This document shows positions 32,291 to 41,659 of a stretch of DNA of 64,000 nucleotides, one piece after another. The stretch lies in NCBI GenBank assembly GCA_964622305.1, contig CAZUPR010000001.1:12419-76418 (forward strand), in the 5' to 3' direction. Source of the stretch: SKKY01 sp964622305. Lineage in GTDB: Bacteria; Bacillota; Peptococcia; Peptococcales; SKKY01. A program made the translations under genes and the position numbers. The notes under the pieces were generated by a model. That model was given only the letters and a program-made list of their open reading frames with translations, made no database searches and had not been told where the DNA came from. Each line of letters opens with the position of its first letter. Within the stretch, counting starts at the first letter, position 1.

Positions 32291-35200
32291 TTGATTATTT
32301 TCTGGAACTCCGGCAAAAGTGCCATGGGCAACCAGCGCATCAATAACAGTTTTACTTACCTTGGTTCTGTTACGAAAATCTTCTATCGATTTAAATTCTT
32401 TATCTTTAATTTCATTTTCTATATTTAGAGCCGCTGTTTGACCAATGCCGGGCAAAGATGAAAAAGGCAGAATTAATTGTTGGCCTTCTATAAGAAATTC
32501 CCTGGCCGATGATTTTTCTAAAGAAATATTCTGGAAGGAAAAACCTCTTTGATACATTTCTAAAATAACTTCTAAAATTGTAAGAGATTTTGCTTCTTTT
32601 GGTGTAGCCTGATTGCCTAAAGCATTGATTCTTTTTATTTCTCCTTCAACCCCATCCTGTCCTTTGATAGCAATTTCTGCATCAAATTCTGATGATCTGA
32701 CCGTAAAATATGTAGCATAAAAAGCTAAAGGATGGTGAATTTTAAAATAGGCAATCCTAAAGGCCATCATTACATAGGCAACTGCGTGAGCTTTAGGGAA
32801 CATATATTTTATTTTGTTACAAGAGTCAATATACCAGGCAGGAACTTTATGTTCCTTCATTGCTTCTTCATATTCTTCCTTGAGTCCTTTACCTTTTCTC
32901 ACATCTTCCATTATTTTAAAGGACATAAGAGGATCCATTCCCTTATTTATCAAATAAATCATAATGTCATCTCTGGCAGAAATAGCTTCAGAAAGGCTGC
33001 ATACCTTGTTCCTAATCAGATCTTGAGCATTGTTAAGCCATACATCAGTTCCATGAGAAAATCCACTAATACGAACTAAATCAGAAAATTTTTCTGGCTT
33101 GGTATCATCAAGCATCTGGCGAACAAACCTGGTTCCAAATTCAGGAACGCCCAAAGTTTGTTTGGTCGAGAAAAGCTCCATTACGTCCGGATCATCTAAA
33201 GAGATTTCCATGGCCCTAACTCCTGTAATGTCCTCAAGCATTTTGATTACTGTTGGGTCATCATGGCCCAGTATATCAAGCTTGATTAAATAGTCATGTA
33301 AAGAATGGAAATCAAAGTGAGTGGTTATTATCTCTGAATCAACCATTTCTGCCGGCCTTTGCAGGGGAGTAAAATCAGATGCTTCTTTACTTGTAGGTAC
33401 GACAATCAAGCCACCAGGGTGCTGACCTGTTGTCCTTTTAACCCCACTGCAACCTTTTATTAATCTGTTTAATTCAGCAGAATTATAGTAAATGTTTCTT
33501 TCATCTAAGTAGTTTTTCACATAACCGAAGGCAGTTCTTTCTGCAATTGTTGAAATTGTGCCAGCTCTGAAAACATGATCTGAGCCAAAAATTTCTTCAA
33601 CATATTTGTGGGCACTGGCCTGATATTCACCTGAAAAGTTCAAATCTATATCTGGTACCTTGTCTCCTTCAAAGCCAAGGAAAACTTCAAATGGAATATC
33701 AAATCCATTTTTATTTAATTGGCTGCCACAAGAAGGACAGGTTTTTTCTGGCAGGTCTGCTCCAGAACCATACTGAGAACTATCAAAGAATTCACTAAAG
33801 TAGCAAGAAGGACAAATATAATGGGCTGGCAAGGGATTAACCTCTGTTATACCTGTGAAGGTAGCTACCAATGAGGAGCCAACAGACCCCCTTGACCCAA
33901 CCAAATAACCATCATCATTTGATTTTTTAACCAGCTTTTGCGCTATCAGATACAAAACAGCATAGCCATTATTAATAATTGAATTTAATTCTTTATCAAT
34001 TCTTTTAGCCACTATTTCTGGAAGCTTTTCGCCGTAGATGCTGTGGGCGCCTGCAAAAGTCATTTGACGAATTTCTAAATCTGCCCCTTCAATTTCCGGG
34101 GTATGAAGCCTGTCAGGTATTGGCCTTATTTCTTCAATTAGATCTGCAATTTTATTGGTATTCTCTACCACAACCTCATAGGCTTTATTTTCGCCCAGAT
34201 AGGCAAATTCTGCCAGCATCTCTTCTGTTGTCCTGTAAAAAAGGGGCGGTTGATTATCAGAATCCTGATAACCCTGGCCGGCCTGGATAATTCTTCTGTA
34301 AATTTCATCCTCTGGGTTTAAAAAGTGAACGTCACCGGTAGCAATAACCGGCAGCTCGAGTTCATGGCCAATTTCCAGAACCTTCTTATTTATGTTTTCT
34401 ATATCCTTTAAGGATTTTACTATTCCATTTCTGATCATAAATTCATTGTTGCCCAGGGGCTGTATTTCCAAAAAATCATAAAATGATGCGATTTCTTTTA
34501 ATTCTTCTTCATCTTTTTGATCAATTATGGATCTTATCAATTGGCCAGCTTCACAGGCTGATCCATAAATTAAACCATCCCTGTACTCCTCCAGGAGTTC
34601 AAAAGGAATCCTGGGAACTTTTTTATAGTGTTTTAGCTGCGACTCTGAAATTAAATGATAGAGATTCTTTAAACCTTTTCTATTCTTAACCAGGATAATA
34701 AAATGATAGCTTTTATTATCTCTTAAGGCGTAGGCTTCTACTCCATAAATAATTTTAACTCCATATTTTTGGCCAGCAAAAAAAGCATCAGGAAAAGCCT
34801 GAACTACACCATGATCAGTTATAGCCAGGGCTTTGTGCCCCCATTGGGCAGCTCTTTTAACATAGTCAGCAACTGGCGTCATAGCATCAGTTTTGCTCAT
34901 ATTAGTATGGAGATGAAGTTCAACCCTCTTAACCTGAGATAAATCCTTCTTATCTTCGAGCTCAGTTTGCAGATAATTTTTGACCATAAGAATATATTCC
35001 CTGGCAAACTGATCATACTGCACATTTCCTGAAAACTTGTAGTAATTGTCTTTTTTAAGGTCATCCAGAATAGAAAGTCCTTCTTTTTGATCCCTGATAA
35101 TTTTACAGGTGTAGGATGCGGTGGAATCATTTATTAATATGTTTATTAGGAGCTTATTGTTTTTAAGCTCCCTGCTGCTTATATCAAAGATTCTGCCTTC

Positions 35201-35878
35201 TACAAGAACATTTTTCTCTTCTTCTCTTAAGTCAAGCAAACTTTTAACTGGCCCCTGATGAAGAGACAGTTTTCTTGTCCCTCTTTTTTTATCTTGTGCC
35301 GGTTTCTTTTCCTTCACAAGGCTTTCATTTAATTCTATCTTCGGGAAAAAATCTTCAAGTTTGCCAACAGCAGAAAGATCTTCAAGATCCTCATTTAGCT
35401 CAAAAACAATCTCAAAATCTTCCTTTTCTGTCAGAATCAGTCTTTCCTCCAGAAGATCTTTTACCTTTTTATTTTTTAAATATTTATAGGCCCAGGAAGA
35501 ACCTGTGATTATTTTTATGAGTCCCTCGTCTTCTAAATATTCAACATTTATTTTTTCAAGGCAGGATCTTAAGACAGGTGCCTGATCGTCCAGGAGCCTG
35601 CAAAAAATTCCTTTCATTCTCTCCTGGTCACAGAGACAAGGTCCAGAAGCTACGGGCATGAGATTAATTCCACTAACTTTGGGTAATTTTTGCAAGAGGA
35701 ATTCTTCAGCTTCTTTTAAAAGTTTTTTACTAAAGGGACTTTTTGAAAAAAAATATATTTCCCAGGTATTTTCAACCTGGGAAACAGTAAGCTTGCATAT
35801 ATCAATTTCTTTTAAGAATGCAGAAATATGACTCTGGTCATTTTCTGAAAACAATTCCTGAGGAAGTTTTTTATACAT
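32273..35878 (-). CDS. polC: PolC-type DNA polymerase III alpha subunit lacking the 3'-5' exonuclease domain
   Basis: A 1201-residue replicase, about 200 shorter than a typical PolC. In order: an N-terminal domain (1-200), an OB fold (about 210-305), the PHP domain beginning LHLHTNMSKTDAMTP (from 321) with ITDHG at 353-357, four zinc Cys (CPSC...CPSCG), the palm with PDIDLNF and KLDILGHDDPT, and a C-terminal helix-hairpin-helix (FSSLPGIGQTAALNI). PolC normally has a DnaQ-like proofreading domain inserted into PHP just after YGVEAN. Here IIYGVEAYALRD (to residue 387) runs directly into SYHFIILVKNRKGLKNLYHL, so the whole insert is absent, cleanly and in frame. The gene overlaps proS by eight bases. 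Confidence 0.95.
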   Translation of the reverse strand: MYKKLPQELFSENDQSHISAFLKEIDICKLTVSQVENTWEIYFFSKSPFSKKLLKEAEEFLLQKLPKVSGINLMPVASGPCLCDQERMKGIFCRLLDDQAPVLRSCLEKINVEYLEDEGLIKIITGSSWAYKYLKNKKVKDLLEERLILTEKEDFEIVFELNEDLEDLSAVGKLEDFFPKIELNESLVKEKKPAQDKKRGTRKLSLHQGPVKSLLDLREEEKNVLVEGRIFDISSRELKNNKLLINILINDSTASYTCKIIRDQKEGLSILDDLKKDNYYKFSGNVQYDQFAREYILMVKNYLQTELEDKKDLSQVKRVELHLHTNMSKTDAMTPVADYVKRAAQWGHKALAITDHGVVQAFPDAFFAGQKYGVKIIYGVEAYALRDNKSYHFIILVKNRKGLKNLYHLISESQLKHYKKVPRIPFELLEEYRDGLIYGSACEAGQLIRSIIDQKDEEELKEIASFYDFLEIQPLGNNEFMIRNGIVKSLKDIENINKKVLEIGHELELPVIATGDVHFLNPEDEIYRRIIQAGQGYQDSDNQPPLFYRTTEEMLAEFAYLGENKAYEVVVENTNKIADLIEEIRPIPDRLHTPEIEGADLEIRQMTFAGAHSIYGEKLPEIVAKRIDKELNSIINNGYAVLYLIAQKLVKKSNDDGYLVGSRGSVGSSLVATFTGITEVNPLPAHYICPSCYFSEFFDSSQYGSGADLPEKTCPSCGSQLNKNGFDIPFEVFLGFEGDKVPDIDLNFSGEYQASAHKYVEEIFGSDHVFRAGTISTIAERTAFGYVKNYLDERNIYYNSAELNRLIKGCSGVKRTTGQHPGGLIVVPTSKEASDFTPLQRPAEMVDSEIITTHFDFHSLHDYLIKLDILGHDDPTVIKMLEDITGVRAMEISLDDPDVMELFSTKQTLGVPEFGTRFVRQMLDDTKPEKFSDLVRISGFSHGTDVWLNNAQDLIRNKVCSLSEAISARDDIMIYLINKGMDPLMSFKIMEDVRKGKGLKEEYEEAMKEHKVPAWYIDSCNKIKYMFPKAHAVAYVMMAFRIAYFKIHHPLAFYATYFTVRSSEFDAEIAIKGQDGVEGEIKRINALGNQATPKEAKSLTILEVILEMYQRGFSFQNISLEKSSAREFLIEGQQLILPFSSLPGIGQTAALNIENEIKDKEFKSIEDFRNRTKVSKTVIDALVAHGTFAGVPENNQLSFFA

Positions 35879-37571
35879 TTTTAAAATAATCCTTTACTTT
35901 TTCTATAACTAAGTCAATTTTTAAGTCTTCAGAGTTTTCATTGCTTCTTTCTTTAAATTCAACCATGCCTTCATGAATCTTTTTACCAACAGTTATTCTC
36001 AAAGGATAACCAATTAAATCAGCATCATTAAACTTAACACCAATTCTTTCCGGCCTGTCATCTAAAACGGCTTCTATTCCAGCTTCAAGCAAGTCCTTAT
36101 ATAGTTTTTCTGCAGCTTCAAATTGCTCCTGATCTTTGGCCTGAACAGGAATTACTAAAACTTGCCAGGGTGCAATGTTTTTAGGCCAGATAATGCCTCG
36201 GTCATCAAAGTTTTGTTCAACACAAGCTGACATAGTCCTGGAAACACCAATTCCATAACAACCCATTAGCATAAACTGTTCTTTACCATTCTCATCCAGA
36301 TAAGTGGCCTTTAGGCTCTCAGAATATCTGGAACCAAGTTTGAAAACTTGTCCCACTTCGATCCCTTTGGCAAAGGAAAGTTTGCCACCACAAGCCGGAC
36401 AGGAATCTTCTTCTGTCACTTCTCTAAGGTCATGAAAGATTGCCTCAGGAAAATCTCTTTTTACATGGGCATGCAGGTAGTGGTAACCCTCTTCATTAGC
36501 ACCTACAACCGCATCATCCATATATTCTACTTCTTTATCAGCAAGAACCTTTATCCCCTTAATTCCTATAGGAGAAATATAGCCTGGAATGCAGGAGAAA
36601 ATTCTTTGAATTTCCTCTTCCTCGGCCTTGTCCAGAAAATCTGTTTTTAATACTTTTTGCAACTTAATTTCGTTTAGTTCCCTGTCCCCTCTTAAAACAA
36701 CAACCACGGTCTCCTCTTCAGTCTTATAGACTAAAGTTTTAATGGTCATTTCTTGTGGAACTTGCAAGAATTCTGCCACGTCATCAATGGTCCTCTTATC
36801 AGGTGTTTCTACTTTTTCTAAAGCTTTTTCAGGTCCAATCTCTTTAACTGGAGTCACGACTTCTGTAATTTCGGTATTGGAAGCATAGGAACACTCCTGG
36901 CAATAGGCAATAGTAGCCTCACCATTTTCTGCCAGAACCATAAATTCATGGGTATCATCGCCACCAATGGCGCCAGAATCTGCCTCAACAGGTCTGAAAT
37001 TTAGGCCCATTCTGGAGAAAATTTTATTATAGGCTTCATACATTTGATCATAGGATTTATCAAGGCCTGCCAGATCTTTATCAAAAGAATAAGCATCCTT
37101 CATGATAAATTCACGGCCTCTCATAAGACCAAATCTTGGCCTTCTCTCATCCCTGTATTTATTTTGTATTTGGTAAAGATTCATGGGTAATTGCTTATAG
37201 GATCTTATCTCGCCTCTGGCAAGATCTGTAATAATTTCTTCGTGGGTTGGCCCCAGGCAAAAGTCTCTGTTATGCCTGTCTTTTAAGCGGAAGAGCTCAT
37301 CTCCATAAATATCCCAGCGCCCAGATTCTTCCCAAAGCTCGGCAGGCTGAATTATTGGCAAAAGGACCTCTTGAGCCCCAGCCTTATCCATCTCCTGACG
37401 GACTATTTCTTCTATTTTTTTAAGAACTCTCATCCCTGCTGGCAGATATGTATATACCCCAGCTGCACTTCTTCTGATAAAACCTCCCCTGATCAGAAGC
37501 TGATGACTGATTATTTCTGCCTCAGCCGGAACATCTCTCAAAGTTGGTAGCAAAGATTTACTGATTCTCAT
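35871..37571 (-). CDS. proS: prolyl-tRNA synthetase (bacterial type, with editing domain)
   Basis: The 566-residue length and the INS editing domain (about 230-390, with VVVVLRGDRELNEIKLQK read as VVVVLRGDRE and LNEIKLQK) mark the bacterial ProRS. Class II motifs include LLPIIQPAELW, RFGLMRGREFIMKDAYSF and the motif 3 GCYGIGVSRTMSA. It charges tRNA-Pro and hydrolyses Ala-tRNA-Pro. It overlaps ispG by 14 bases and polC by 8, so it is in the ispG-proS-polC transcript. Confidence 0.97.
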   Translation of the reverse strand: MRISKSLLPTLRDVPAEAEIISHQLLIRGGFIRRSAAGVYTYLPAGMRVLKKIEEIVRQEMDKAGAQEVLLPIIQPAELWEESGRWDIYGDELFRLKDRHNRDFCLGPTHEEIITDLARGEIRSYKQLPMNLYQIQNKYRDERRPRFGLMRGREFIMKDAYSFDKDLAGLDKSYDQMYEAYNKIFSRMGLNFRPVEADSGAIGGDDTHEFMVLAENGEATIAYCQECSYASNTEITEVVTPVKEIGPEKALEKVETPDKRTIDDVAEFLQVPQEMTIKTLVYKTEEETVVVVLRGDRELNEIKLQKVLKTDFLDKAEEEEIQRIFSCIPGYISPIGIKGIKVLADKEVEYMDDAVVGANEEGYHYLHAHVKRDFPEAIFHDLREVTEEDSCPACGGKLSFAKGIEVGQVFKLGSRYSESLKATYLDENGKEQFMLMGCYGIGVSRTMSACVEQNFDDRGIIWPKNIAPWQVLVIPVQAKDQEQFEAAEKLYKDLLEAGIEAVLDDRPERIGVKFNDADLIGYPLRITVGKKIHEGMVEFKERSNENSEDLKIDLVIEKVKDYFKNV

Positions 37572-38634
37572 TCTTTTCTCTCCTTATTTTTTCTAATTCT
37601 GACATGATCTCATTAACCAGATCTTCTTCTCTTATTTTACGTATTACTTGTCCTTTTTTAAAGAGAAGGCCCTCATTTATTCCACCTGCTATCCCAAGAT
37701 CAGCCTCTCTGGCCTCTCCTGGTCCATTAACCGCACAACCCATGACCGCAAGTTTAATATTTTCTTTTATATTCTGGGTTCTCTCTTCTATTTCTAAAAC
37801 AACTTTTTCCAAATCAACCTGACAACGCCCACAAGTAGGGCAAGAAACAATCTCAAGGCCCTCTTCTTTAAGTTTTAAGGCCCTTAAAATATCTCTTGCT
37901 ACTCCTATCTCATTTAGAGGGTCCCCCGTCAGAGATACTCTTATAGTGTCTCCTATACCTTGGGCCAGTAAACTGCCGATACCAACAGAACTTTTTATAA
38001 TGCCAGTATTTATACTTCCTGCCTCAGTTACCCCCAGGTGCAGGGGATATTCCACCAGTTTAGCCAGGATTTGATAGGATTCTATCATCAAAGGAACATC
38101 AGATGCTTTTACTGATATTTTTATCTGGTCAAAATTTAAATCCTCAAGTATTTCTACGTGTTTCATAGCACTTTGAGTAAGGGAGAGAGCATTGACCCCA
38201 CTATATTTTTCCAGCATTCCTTTTTCTACTGAGCCAGAATTTACGCCAATCCTTATTGGAATATTATAAGCTTTTGCAGCATCTACCAAAAGCTTTATTC
38301 TTTCTTTGCTGCCTATGTTGCCAGGGTTTATTCTTAAGCCATCAATACCATTTTTTATTGCTTCCAAAGCCAGTTTATAGTCAAAGTGAATATCGGCAAT
38401 AACTGGTATGGGTGAATTGGCAACTATTTCTTTAGTTTTTTCTGCAGCTTCAAAATCAGGCACAGCAATCCTTACGATTTGGCAACCAGCAATAGCCAGA
38501 GCCTTTATCTGTTCAATGGTTGCCTTTGTATTCCTTGTGTCAGTATTAGTCATAGATTGAATAGTCACTGGATAATCAGAACCAACACCAAGATCCCTGA
38601 TGAAAATATTTTTTGTTTTTCTTCTTTCAAGCAT
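37558..38634 (-). CDS. ispG: 4-hydroxy-3-methylbut-2-enyl diphosphate synthase (IspG/GcpE)
   Basis: A 358-residue [4Fe-4S] enzyme of the MEP isoprenoid pathway, converting MEcPP to HMBPP. It shows VTIQSMTNTDTRN, PVIADIHFDYKLA, LRINPGNIG and the cluster ligands SCPTCGRCQ and MGCAVNGPGEA. The chain is the shorter bacterial form without the plant-type insert. It follows rseP by 14 bases. Together with dxr in the same run it shows that isoprenoids are made by the MEP route. Confidence 0.97.
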   Translation of the reverse strand: MLERRKTKNIFIRDLGVGSDYPVTIQSMTNTDTRNTKATIEQIKALAIAGCQIVRIAVPDFEAAEKTKEIVANSPIPVIADIHFDYKLALEAIKNGIDGLRINPGNIGSKERIKLLVDAAKAYNIPIRIGVNSGSVEKGMLEKYSGVNALSLTQSAMKHVEILEDLNFDQIKISVKASDVPLMIESYQILAKLVEYPLHLGVTEAGSINTGIIKSSVGIGSLLAQGIGDTIRVSLTGDPLNEIGVARDILRALKLKEEGLEIVSCPTCGRCQVDLEKVVLEIEERTQNIKENIKLAVMGCAVNGPGEAREADLGIAGGINEGLLFKKGQVIRKIREEDLVNEIMSELEKIRREKNENQ

Positions 38635-38648
38635 AATATGACCTTCTT

Positions 38649-39686
38649 TTAGTTCCCAAAAAAGCGGGAGATATCATTATAGGTGATTAAAATAATTAAA
38701 CCGAAGAGGAAGGCAAAACCAAGCATGGTTAAAAAGCCTTCTTTCTTTCTGTCAATTGGACTTCCCTTTATACCCTCATAAGCAAGAAAAATAATCTTAC
38801 TTCCATCCAAACCTGGAATAGGCAATAAATTTATAAAACCTATGTTAGCAGACATAAAGCCGGTCAAATAAAGCAGGGGTAAAAAACCTATCTTGGCAGT
38901 TTCATCTATAACCTGAATTATTCCAACAGGACCTGAGAAGGAATCTAAACCAATATGGCCGGAAAATAAAAATTTAAATGAGGCGATAATATAAACCATC
39001 AGTCTGGTCGTCTCGTTAAATGAATATTTTAAGGCTGCAAAGATCCCCGGTTTTTCCAGTAAAAAAGTATCTCCGGCAATGCCCAAAAAGCCTAATTTTT
39101 CTTCACCTTCGCCAAGAAGGGGATAAAGATTTATCAGTTGGCCATCTCTTTCAACTTTAAATTCAACTTCTTTGTTTGGATTGGTTTTAATTACGGTATC
39201 AAGGTCGTTTCTGTCATTTATTTTTTTACCATTAGCCTCAATAATTATATCTCCAGCTAAAAATCCTGCTCTCTCTGCAGGCGAATCTGAAACCACACTG
39301 GCAATTTGAGTTGAACCACTGGGGATGCCTGCTGAAAAAGCAATAATGGCAAAAATGATAAAAGCCAGAATAAAGTTCATTATTACACCGGCAATTACAA
39401 CAAAAATTCTATTTAGTATAGGCTGATTATTAAAATTTCTGGGGCTGGTTACCTTTTCTTCTTCTTGGTCATAATACTCCCCTTCCATTTTAACAAAACC
39501 GCCAACAGGGAGGAGTCTAAGAGAATAAAGAGTTTCCTGGCCCTGATGGCTGTAAACTTTAGGCCCCATGCCAATACTAAATTCTTCTACATATATACCT
39601 GAAGCCTTGGCTGCAGCAAAATGTCCAAATTCATGAACTGCTATTATCAAGCCAAAGATTAAAACACTAACTATTAAGGTTTGCAA
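38649..39686 (-). CDS. rseP: RseP/RasP-type site-2 membrane metalloprotease
   Basis: A 345-residue M50 intramembrane protease. The zinc motif HEFGH is in the first helix, GGFVKMEGE follows, a PDZ domain is in the middle (VVSDSPAERAGFLAGDIII), and NLLPIPGLDGSKI gives the third metal ligand. It cleaves anti-sigma factors and remnant signal peptides within the membrane. The start is a TTG at 39684-39686 with AGAGGTGATT upstream. It lies 4 bases after dxr. Confidence 0.95.
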   Translation of the reverse strand: MQTLIVSVLIFGLIIAVHEFGHFAAAKASGIYVEEFSIGMGPKVYSHQGQETLYSLRLLPVGGFVKMEGEYYDQEEEKVTSPRNFNNQPILNRIFVVIAGVIMNFILAFIIFAIIAFSAGIPSGSTQIASVVSDSPAERAGFLAGDIIIEANGKKINDRNDLDTVIKTNPNKEVEFKVERDGQLINLYPLLGEGEEKLGFLGIAGDTFLLEKPGIFAALKYSFNETTRLMVYIIASFKFLFSGHIGLDSFSGPVGIIQVIDETAKIGFLPLLYLTGFMSANIGFINLLPIPGLDGSKIIFLAYEGIKGSPIDRKKEGFLTMLGFAFLFGLIILITYNDISRFFGN

Positions 39687-39690
39687 GTAA

Positions 39691-40842
39691 TCACCTCTGG
39701 ATTTTTTCGCTGTATTCTACAGCTTTTTTTCTGGCCCAGGAATCTATGACCAGTATTTCTTCTAAGTCAAACTTCCTTTGAGTCATGTGCTGACTCATAA
39801 CTTTTTCTGTCAGGGATGGAATATCTATAAAAGAAATTCTCCTCTGTAAAAAAAGATCAACAGCAACTTCATTAGCAGCATTTAAAACTGCTGGCATACT
39901 TCCTGCCTCATTACCGGCTTCATAGGCCAGCCTCAAGGCTGGAAATTTTTCGAAATCTGGCTTGTAAAAATTAAGCTGGGCAATTTGCGTCAAATCTATT
40001 TTCGGAAAAGTATTATCTTTTCTTTCAGGCCAGCTTAAAGCATATTGAATTGGGATTCTCATATCCTTAGGACCTAAATGAGCCAGGATACTCCCGTCAC
40101 CATATTCTACCATAGAATGAACTATACTCTCAGGATGAATTACGACTTCTATATCTTTATAGGGAATGTTAAAAAGCCAGTTGGCTTCTATAACTTCAAG
40201 GCCTTTATTCATTAATGTGGCTGAATCTATAGTAATTTTTTTGCCCATATTCCAGGTTGGATGCTTAAGAGCATCTTCAGGGGTAACGTTTTTTAGCTCT
40301 TCTTCATTAAAGAGTCTAAAGGGTCCGCCTGAAGCAGTAAGAAGAATCCTTTTACTTGCCTTGGTATCTTCCATACACTGCATAATTGCTGAATGTTCAC
40401 TGTCTACGGTAATAAGTTTTGCTCTACTCTTTTCAATTACCTCTCTTACAAGGCATCCGGCTGTAACCAAGGTTTCTTTATTGGCCAAAGCCACTGTAAT
40501 TCCTTCTTCCAAAAAGGTCAGAGTTGGGCCAATTCCTGCTGCTCCAGAAATACCACCAATACAGATATCAGGCCTGTATGATTGTAAAACTGCCTTTAAA
40601 TCAGAAAAGGAGTAAAAGATCTTACTCATGCCTAAATCCTCTTTTAAGAGTTTGTCATAAGTTTCCTTATGGCTGATAAAAACATATTCAGGCTTGTATT
40701 TAATTACCTGTTCCAGGACCTTTTGATAATTGCTGTGGCCAGAAATAAGCCCCAGTTTGTAGGTATCTGGAAATTCATCTATAACCTGAAGACTCTGCTG
40801 GCCAATTGAACCTGTCGAGCCCAAAATAGCAATTTTTTTCAT
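39691..40842 (-). CDS. dxr: 1-deoxy-D-xylulose 5-phosphate reductoisomerase
   Basis: The 383-residue second enzyme of the MEP pathway turns DXP into MEP with NADPH. The NADPH loop is GSTGSIGQQSL, the metal site is TVDSEHSAI, and ASGGPFR, WNMGKKITIDSATLMNKGLE (20 residues) and IHPESIVHSMVEY follow. The length is normal. It lies 16 bases after cdsA in the conserved uppS-cdsA-dxr-rseP order. Confidence 0.98.
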   Translation of the reverse strand: MKKIAILGSTGSIGQQSLQVIDEFPDTYKLGLISGHSNYQKVLEQVIKYKPEYVFISHKETYDKLLKEDLGMSKIFYSFSDLKAVLQSYRPDICIGGISGAAGIGPTLTFLEEGITVALANKETLVTAGCLVREVIEKSRAKLITVDSEHSAIMQCMEDTKASKRILLTASGGPFRLFNEEELKNVTPEDALKHPTWNMGKKITIDSATLMNKGLEVIEANWLFNIPYKDIEVVIHPESIVHSMVEYGDGSILAHLGPKDMRIPIQYALSWPERKDNTFPKIDLTQIAQLNFYKPDFEKFPALRLAYEAGNEAGSMPAVLNAANEVAVDLFLQRRISFIDIPSLTEKVMSQHMTQRKFDLEEILVIDSWARKKAVEYSEKIQR

Positions 40843-40858
40843 TTATACCCTGCCTTAT

Positions 40859-41659
40859 CTAAAAAATAAAAAATTTAATGAAAATATAATATAGGGGTGC
40901 AGTAAAAAGGGTGGAGTCAAAACGATCCAAAACCCCTCCATGCCCGGGAAAGATTTTACCCGAATCTTTTATATTATAAAGTCTTTTTAAGGTGCTTTCA
41001 AATAGATCACCAATTTGTGAGATAATTGTTAATAATAAGACTGCCAGTACAAATAATACTAGTGGAGTCTCCGTAAAAAGTGCAAATTCTTTGTTGAATA
41101 AAAGAGCTATAAACAAGGCCGATAAAGATCCTCCTATTGAGCCTTCTATTGTTTTATTAGGGCTTATCAGTGGGGAAAGTTTGTTTCTGCCAAAGGCCCG
41201 GCCAGAAAAATATGCCATACTGTCCGTGGACCAGATAATTAAAAACATAAAAAAGGAATATAAAAAACCCTCATCAAGAGCTCTAATTTTTAATATGTAT
41301 GTAAAAGGAAAGGCTACATAGAAGTAAATAAAAAATGATTTAAGCAACTTTTTTAGATTTTCTTGATTTGAATCAATATTATCTGAAAATTTTTTAACAT
41401 ATAATATCAGATTTGCAAGGAGAAAAAGTGAGAGAATTTCAGGAGTTGAGGCCCAGTCTTTTAAAAAGACCAATACAAGTGAAAAAAGGCAAAGAAGAAA
41501 AAGCGAAATGTTATCATTAAGATTGGTCATCATATAGAGTTCATAAATGCCAACTATTATCAAAGCCAAAAAAAGAAGCTGGCTATAGATGCCACCCATA
41601 TAAAGTAAGAATAAAAAGGCTGGTAAAGCCACAAGGGCTGTAACTATTCTTGTAATCAT
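40859..41659 (-). CDS. cdsA: phosphatidate cytidylyltransferase
   Basis: A 266-residue membrane enzyme with about seven helices that makes CDP-diacylglycerol from phosphatidate and CTP. The C-terminal signature runs from RPLISPNKTIEGSIGG-like sequence (SPNKTIEGSIGG) through GDLFESTLKR to KDSGKIFPGHGGVLDRFDS, with the conserved Asp residues kept. It overlaps uppS by four bases (ATGA). Confidence 0.96.
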   Translation of the reverse strand: MITRIVTALVALPAFLFLLYMGGIYSQLLFLALIIVGIYELYMMTNLNDNISLFLLCLFSLVLVFLKDWASTPEILSLFLLANLILYVKKFSDNIDSNQENLKKLLKSFFIYFYVAFPFTYILKIRALDEGFLYSFFMFLIIWSTDSMAYFSGRAFGRNKLSPLISPNKTIEGSIGGSLSALFIALLFNKEFALFTETPLVLFVLAVLLLTIISQIGDLFESTLKRLYNIKDSGKIFPGHGGVLDRFDSTLFTAPLYYIFIKFFIF

